Assembly: GCA_016987375.1 (NCBI GenBank)
Contig: PJRA01000361.1
Coordinates: forward strand, 473,806-486,160
DNA: 12,355 nt
Source of the DNA: Brachionus koreanus
Taxonomy: Eukaryota; Rotifera; Eurotatoria; Ploima; Brachionidae
Direction of reading: 5' to 3'
In this document: positions 7,916 through 12,355 of the stretch, piece after piece
Layout: each line of letters begins with the position of its first letter
How positions within the stretch are numbered: position 1 is the first letter of the stretch
Notes under the pieces: model-generated
Told to the model about the DNA's origin: nothing
Databases searched by the model: none
The model's input: only the letters and a program-made list of their open reading frames with translations
Position numbers and translations under genes: made by a program

Positions 7916-8300
7916 AGGCTGTATAAACATGTTCAATAAAAACTTTAATCCAATTATTTTTCTACTCATGAAAAAGTCTAAACATTTTATACAATTATAA
8001 AAAATTAAAAATTTCTAAAATTTAAATTAAATTTAAAAATCTTCAAATGAAATTATTTGAATGGAATTAATAATTTTAGAATCGATTCCAATCATTTATA
8101 ATCAAAAGTTGAAATTTTTAAACAATAAAAATAAAAAAATTTATGTTGGTTTTATTACTTTTTTAGTTATTTGATATTTGTAGAATATGAAATTAATTTT
8201 TTGTTTTAAATTAATTAATTTTATTTTTTTAAATGAATTTATTATTTCATCCATGTGATTAGCTTGTTTAAAGAAAAAATCTTATAAAAAAAGTCTGAAC
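7916..8300. other. AT-rich spacer inside or between LINE pieces
   Basis: Almost pure A/T with runs such as AAATTTAAATTAAATTTAAA near 8020-8040. I see no reading frame or motif. If the flanking LINE pieces were one element, its reverse transcriptase would have been lost from here. Confidence 0.5.
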
Positions 8301-8306
8301 ACCTTT

Positions 8307-8517
8307 CATACTTGAAGCCTGCGAAAATTCTGGGGATACATTGTACAGAGACACTGTCAAACGCTAAACTATACAAATGAACTAATTTAAAGTCATTAAG
8401 TCAAAACATTAAGAACAAAAGATTGCGATTGCTTGGACACAAACTAAAAATGAAAGAAAAAAAAAGGCCCTTCAATGGGAAACACAAGGGCGACGTAGGG
8501 AAGAAAGAGCAGCTTTA
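8307..8517 (+). pseudogene. LINE ORF2 C-terminal fragment (RTE-like)
   Basis: The plus strand reads SLRKILGIHCTETLSNAKLY (8316-8375), then a TGA, then TNLKSLSQNIKNKRLRLLGH and KLKMKEKKR. After a shift in the A-run at 8453-8465 it reads ALQWETQGRRREERAAL (8467-8517). The ordered blocks R-x-L-x-x-I-L-G-I, R-R-L-R-W/L-L-G-H-x-L-x-M and A-L-x-W-x-x-x-G-R-R-x-x-x-R are typical of the region after the RT domain in RTE-type LINEs. Two in-frame TGA codons (8313-8315, where Arg is expected, and 8376-8378) and one frameshift make it dead. The catalytic domains are absent. A motif at 7829-7870 may be the endonuclease of the same copy. Confidence 0.72.
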
Positions 8518-9062
8518 ATATTGAAATCAAAATTTTGATTTTATCACATTTAAACTCGTTTCACTCAAAAATTTTTAGCGAATCACTCAAAATCAAATAA
8601 AAATGGCAAAAAAAATGGGATTAAATAGTTAATTAAATAAATTTTAAAAAATTTTAAGTTCAATAAAGTGAATATAAATCAAATTTTCCTTTTTATAGCG
8701 AAATATTCAGGTTTATATTCAATAATTCAAATTCAAAGGATATCTAAATTATTAAGAATTTTTAAAAAAAATATTTATTTATGATTTTAATATTTGAAAG
8801 TAATTTTCTAGTTGTAATTTATTAATTCTAAATTAAAAAATGATTTAGTTCTTCTGTGTTAAAAGTAATTGATTACAAAATAATGTTATTTTCATGCAAA
8901 TAAAAAAATGTATACGTTAAACCTTTGCAAGGGTTTTTCCGACTTTCCAAAAATATTGTCTTTTTTTTGTAAAATGAATTATTGTCATGGTTAATTATGC
9001 TTTTAACTCCAAACTCTCTTAATTTCAATTAATTCTTCTAATTAAAAAAATTTTTTTGAATC
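8518..9062. other. AT-rich upstream flank of the piggyBac remnant
   Basis: No coding sequence is recognised. Two small features stand out: the palindrome AATCAAAATTTTGATT at 8525-8540, and GTTAAACCTTTGCAAGGG at about 8915-8932. The second has a TTAA followed by a CCTTTG-like word, as at some piggyBac ends. I found no matching inverted end on the right side, so it is not called a terminal repeat. Confidence 0.35.
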
Positions 9063-9993
9063 ATGTCAAAAAGAAAAGCAGCCTTAGAAGCTCTTAAACG
9101 TCTTAGAAATGTCGACGATATTCAATCAGAAGTCTCTGATGATGATAATGATTATGAGATTTATGATGAGATTGAAAGTTATTTTGAAGAAGAAATGGAG
9201 ACAGTAAATCAACCTTCTTCTGAATGTGACCTAGATGAAGGCTCAGATAATGATGAACACGAAGAAACAACTAATGTTTATAAAACCTTAAAAAATGAAA
9301 TCAAGCTATGCTTCGCGTCAAATAAATCAGACCAAACTGTAAACTTTTTCATGATTTTTGACATGTCAATGCTTAATTTAATATTGTACTGCACGAATTG
9401 TCACTCGAAAGCTGTGAATCCTAATCTTTTATTTAAAAAGAAAATACTTTAGCTTGTACAGAAAATTTGTGTCAAGAAATAAGTTTTTTCTTGTTTTGAA
9501 CAATATTCAATTAGACATCAGATCAACTAATTCAGAACGAGTGGAAACTGATAAATTTTGCATCGCTCGCCATAATGGGATAAATTTATAGAAAATTCTC
9601 AAGCTTGCTTTAGACCATGTTTACATCTGACTTTGGATGAACAATTGTTGCCAAGCATAAATCGGTGTTCTTTCAGTATTAGCCGAATAAGTTTGATAAA
9701 TTTGGGATTAAGAGTTGGATCATTTCAGACATTGAGCCAGGATCTATTCTTAATGGGTTTCCTTACTTAGGCAAAGAGAGTGATAGATCAAATGACAAAC
9801 TCCAGGGTAAATTTGTTGTTGAAATAAGACACATATTTTTAAATTCAATAAATATTTAATAACATATTTAAGACTTTACGGTGATTTCAATTTAGAAGGA
9901 TTAGAAAAAATTAAACGATCAAACAACAAATGAGTATTTTAAATCAACAAACAAGAGATCAAAGACAATGGAACAAATTCAAATGCATAAATT
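9063..9993 (+). pseudogene. piggyBac transposase, N-terminus plus broken DDE core
   Basis: The 129-codon open frame from the ATG at 9063 begins with a basic MSKRKAALEALKRLR, followed by a long Asp/Glu-rich region (residues 18-70), as in many piggyBac N-termini. It then has FFMIFDMSMLNLILYCTN (95-112), the usual entry to the catalytic region. The frame ends at 9452, and about a hundred residues of the family seem to be missing. The protein resumes in other frames: RSTNSERVETDKF (about 9523), WDKFIENSQACFRPC (9576), LTLDEQLLPS carrying the first catalytic Asp (about 9625), then DKFGIKSWIISDIE and NGFPYLGKE (9689-9780). Last is TTNEYFKS (9923-9946), where the second catalytic Asp is expected but Asn is found. 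Several frameshifts and stops, and no C-terminal Cys-rich domain, show it is dead. Motif order makes the family secure. Confidence 0.83.
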
Positions 9994-10396
9994 AAAAATA
10001 AATTAAAAATAATTTTGTGTCACTTGAGACATCAGTTCGACTTGACTAATGACTAATTGTAATTTCAGTAATTAATGTATTTTAAAAAAATCCGGTTTTT
10101 GAATTTTAAGATATCAATATTTGATTTTAGAATACTGCGAGTAATAATCATTTCATAAATTTGTTTTTGTCAAATAATACAACAAATACTAAAAACCTTT
10201 CAATGAAAAACTAAATGCATTAATATTTGATAATGTTTTAACAACTCTTGATAGCCTGGGCGTAATTTTGGTGTTTTGACCAAAATTTTAAATTTGAATT
10301 AAATGCAGTTTAGACTTCATGTTTTGATAAAAATTTCGGTAAAATATTTTAATTCCCTGTCAAGCTCAAGATTTATTTAATTTTTTAAAGCTTCAT
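9994..10396. other. AT-rich stretch, no gene recognised
   Basis: This separates the plus-strand piggyBac remnant from the minus-strand remnant ending at 10397. If piggyBac continued here it is too decayed to follow. On the minus strand a short frame near 10270-10215 contains PGYQELLKHYQILMH, but I cannot assign it. Confidence 0.45.
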
Positions 10397-10721
10397 CTAA
10401 GAGTCTGTGTCATAATCAGACTTATTTTCAGTAATATGGATATCTAGTTCTACTGCCACATTCAATTTGTCTTCAAAGAAAAATTTCAAATAAACACTTC
10501 TTAATGATCTTATGCCTTCTGTTAACACATTTTGACAAAATGATTTTGATAGTTAATACATAAATTATTCTTTCCGATATTTAATACTGTAGCTGCCTTT
10601 GTTTGAAAATTTTTAGTGATATATAGATAATTTTTATCTAATTACATCGGTTTTTGAACAGACTATTATCTGCATCATCGAATAGCCGCTGATCATTCGC
10701 TCTTTTTACAGATTCTAACGC
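10397..10721 (-). pseudogene. Unidentified coding remnant, C-terminal part
   Basis: I do not recognise this protein. From 10721 the minus strand reads ALESVKRANDQRLFDDADNS and then LFKNRCN to a TAG at 10638-10640. The next frame carries LDKNYLYITKNFQTKAATVL and NIGKNNLCINYQ (about 10642-10550). A further shift leads to SKSFCQNVLTEGIRSLRSVY, then FFFEDKLNVAVELDI, and ends SDYDTDS with a TAG at 10397-10399. Three long neighbouring pieces whose frames join end to end, with mixed codons rather than A/T-run residues, look like a decayed gene rather than chance. The acidic end resembles a true C-terminus. The upstream edge lies inside the left arm of an inverted repeat. It may continue the minus-strand remnant at 11602-12354, interrupted by that element. 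Confidence 0.45.
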
Positions 10722-11563
10722 GCACCCAATAATGCTTAACAGGAACTTTAAATTGAAAAAAAAACCATGATCCGATTAAATAAAATTATGAAAATTTGTA
10801 GTCTTATAGAGAATTTTACCTTTTTTTCGAAAATAATAAAAGATTTTTTTGTTTTTTTTTTTTTCCATGTAATACACCTAGTTGGAACGCATATTTAACA
10901 CCAAGTTTTAGTAAATTGGAATACTAGTATGATATGTCATTATGTACTGAATATAATCCTGAGAAAAAAAAGAAATATTTTTTTTAATCGAATAATTTTT
11001 CACAAAGTTACGATTTCCAAAAAAAGTCGGAAAAAATTTAAGGTTTTCCAAAAAAAACTATTTTCTAAAATGTATGTTTTTTTTTTAAAATCTCCTGGTC
11101 TGAATTATATATTTCTTAAAAATTTTTTAAACTTTTATTTTTTGAAAAAATGCTATTAAATGATTACCTAAAATATATAAATAAATTTAGTTTAGAAAAT
11201 TTTATTAAAATTAGGATATGGTATCTTTAAAGGATGAATATTTCAACAATTTTAATATAAAATAAGTAGAAAAAATATATAGTTTTAAAGCATAATGCTT
11301 AAGCTACAAAATAATATAAATAACTTAATAGTGGTACTACATTTTTATTCAAAAAAATTTATTTTAAAATTGATTAATAATTTATTTAAAATAATTAATC
11401 AATTTTTAATTTTTATTTTTAAAAAACCTAAAAAAACTTTTATTATTTCGAAAAAAAGAACAAATTCTGTATTCAAATTTTCATAATTTTATCTTTATCG
11501 GATCATGGTTTTTTTTCAAAATTAAATTTAACCGGACAAGCATTATTGGGTACACGTAAGTAA
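10706..11563. mobile_element. Palindromic AT-rich element with about 70-bp inverted ends (MITE-like)
   Basis: The left end (about 10706-10777) and right end (about 11490-11563) are imperfect reverse complements. Both contain CCCAATAATGCTT on one side and AACCATGATCCGAT on the other, with ACGCGCACCC against ACGTGTACCC at the outer edge. The interior is nearly all A/T. Its two plus-strand frames (10929-11159 and 11295-11486) are Lys/Phe/Ile runs of low complexity and not credible genes. Size and structure suggest a non-autonomous DNA element or a foldback. I could not see a target-site duplication, and the outer edges fade rather than ending sharply. The left outer edge overlaps a minus-strand coding remnant, so it could instead be an inverted duplication of part of that gene. 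Confidence 0.5.
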
Positions 11564-11601
11564 AAGATAAGTACCAACGTGTTTTATTTTTTATACGGAG
11601 C

Positions 11602-12354
11602 TTAATTTTTTATTCGTAAAAACCTTGTTAAGTTGAATAGATTTTTTTTATGAAGTATTTGATTCTGAACACAACTTTCTAAATCATAGCTTGAATCTAA
11701 AAATAGCTCGTCAGCGTTTTCATCTTCAACAAATATAATATCATCTTCGAAAAAACTTATTTCATCTATTTCACTTTCGTGGTTTTCTGCATCAAAGTGA
11801 CAGGAATCAAAAATATCATTGAATTCATCATCTTCATTCCAATATCAATTTGTTTATCAATTGTTTTTATGCCTTCTTGATAAATTTTTATTAATTCAGA
11901 ATGAAATTCTGAACTATCATTCGTTCCTTTACCACAATACAGAAAGTATTATCCAATATACTCTTTACTTAGTTCAATTTACCATTCTAATAAATTCTTG
12001 AACAACATTTAGAAAATCTTTAAGAAAGCCTCTGCCATGACCTATAGACGCCTTAAAACCAAGTTTCGCTTTTTCATGAAATTTCTCAACCATCCATAAG
12101 ATGTTTAAAATTAATATTTTCACTAAGTTCATCTTTATTTGCTTCAATTTTGATAAAAACGTTTTTTTTTGAAGGTCAAATGATGAAACTGCAATTAGTT
12201 CTTTTCGTTTTAATTGAAACCATTCAAAAAGAATAACTGGTGATGTATAAGTATATGGACAAAAATTAAAAGCGAATATCTCAAAAAATAAAATGATATT
12301 AAGTTTTGGTTTTTTTTCTGATGTAAAGAATTTATTTTTTATAGAATTATGATT
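11602..12354 (-). pseudogene. Unidentified coding remnant at the right edge, acidic C-terminal part
   Basis: I do not recognise the family. Reading from the window edge on the minus strand, the frame is open for about 90 codons, with FAFNFCPYTYTSPVILFEWF, QLKRKELIAVSSFDLQKKN and ANKDELSENINFKHLMDG (to about 12089). A one-base shift gives MVEKFHEKAKLGFKASIGHG and RGFLKDFLNVVQEFIRMVN (to about 11976), where stops interrupt. It resumes with CGKGTNDSSEFHSELIKIYQ and EGIKTIDKQIDIG (11934-11842). A last shift gives WNEDDEFNDIFDS and a strongly Asp/Glu-rich tract, then SSYDLESCVQNQILHKK, to a TAA at 11602-11604. The aligned ends of successive frames argue for one decayed protein. It runs off the window, so the N-terminus is unseen. 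It could be host-derived or belong to a large DNA transposon. Confidence 0.5.
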
Positions 12355-12355
12355 T

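Noticed and set aside
8915..8942. GTTAAACCTTTGCAAGGG as a piggyBac terminal repeat
   Set aside because: No matching inverted end with TTAA was found to the right of the transposase remnant.
10929..11486. Two plus-strand frames rich in Lys, Phe, Ile and Asn
   Set aside because: They arise from A and T runs inside the palindromic element and have no motif or normal composition.
11819..12001. Plus-strand 60-codon frame
   Set aside because: It is antisense to the minus-strand coding remnant, whose adjoining frames are more convincing.

Overview
This window looks like a piece of eukaryotic, probably invertebrate, genome that is very rich in A+T. It is packed with dead fragments of transposable elements. 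I see no intact gene, operon, rRNA, tRNA or CRISPR array. The mix of jockey/CR1-like and RTE-like LINEs, piggyBac, hAT and Ty3/gypsy pieces in such AT-rich DNA fits a small aquatic metazoan such as a monogonont rotifer. That placement is a guess from general knowledge. No host gene is recognisable that would settle it.

Left part (1-4300). Positions 1-440 are AT-rich filler. Positions 560-1856 (minus) hold a LINE reverse transcriptase broken by frameshifts; its catalytic FADD box is gone and a (TAA)n tract lies in its place. A G+C-richer patch lies at its 3' edge (about 471-600). Positions 2226-2454 (plus) encode a piggyBac transposase C-terminal fragment in three frames. It stops where a large inverted repeat begins (2451-3297). 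The arms of that repeat carry two copies of a LINE ORF2 C-terminus, pointing outward. Positions 3298-4290 are non-coding, or too decayed to read.

Middle part (4300-8520). Positions 4317-5640 (plus) are a LINE ORF1 (gag-like, three zinc knuckles) with frameshifts and a stop. Next comes a nested zone: a hAT transposase C-terminus at 5816-6096 (plus) and a second copy at 7394-7681 (minus) share a 198-bp stretch that is identical by eye. Between them lies a Ty3/gypsy pol remnant (RT end, RNase H, start of integrase; 6384-7257), and an unidentified frame (6091-6327) precedes it. An RTE-like LINE follows in two pieces: an endonuclease motif near 7829-7870 and a C-terminus at 8307-8517.

Right part (8520-12355). 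Positions 9063-9993 (plus) are a piggyBac transposase with an intact acidic N-terminal reading frame followed by a broken DDE region in which one catalytic Asp is now Asn. Two unidentified minus-strand coding remnants (10397-10721 and 11602-12354) flank a palindromic element with about 70-bp inverted ends (10706-11563). They may be halves of one interrupted gene.

Nothing here works as a system today. The most informative signals are the two inverted structures (2451-3297 and the hAT pair) and the unidentified minus-strand gene at the right edge. I found no evidence of a novel functional system.
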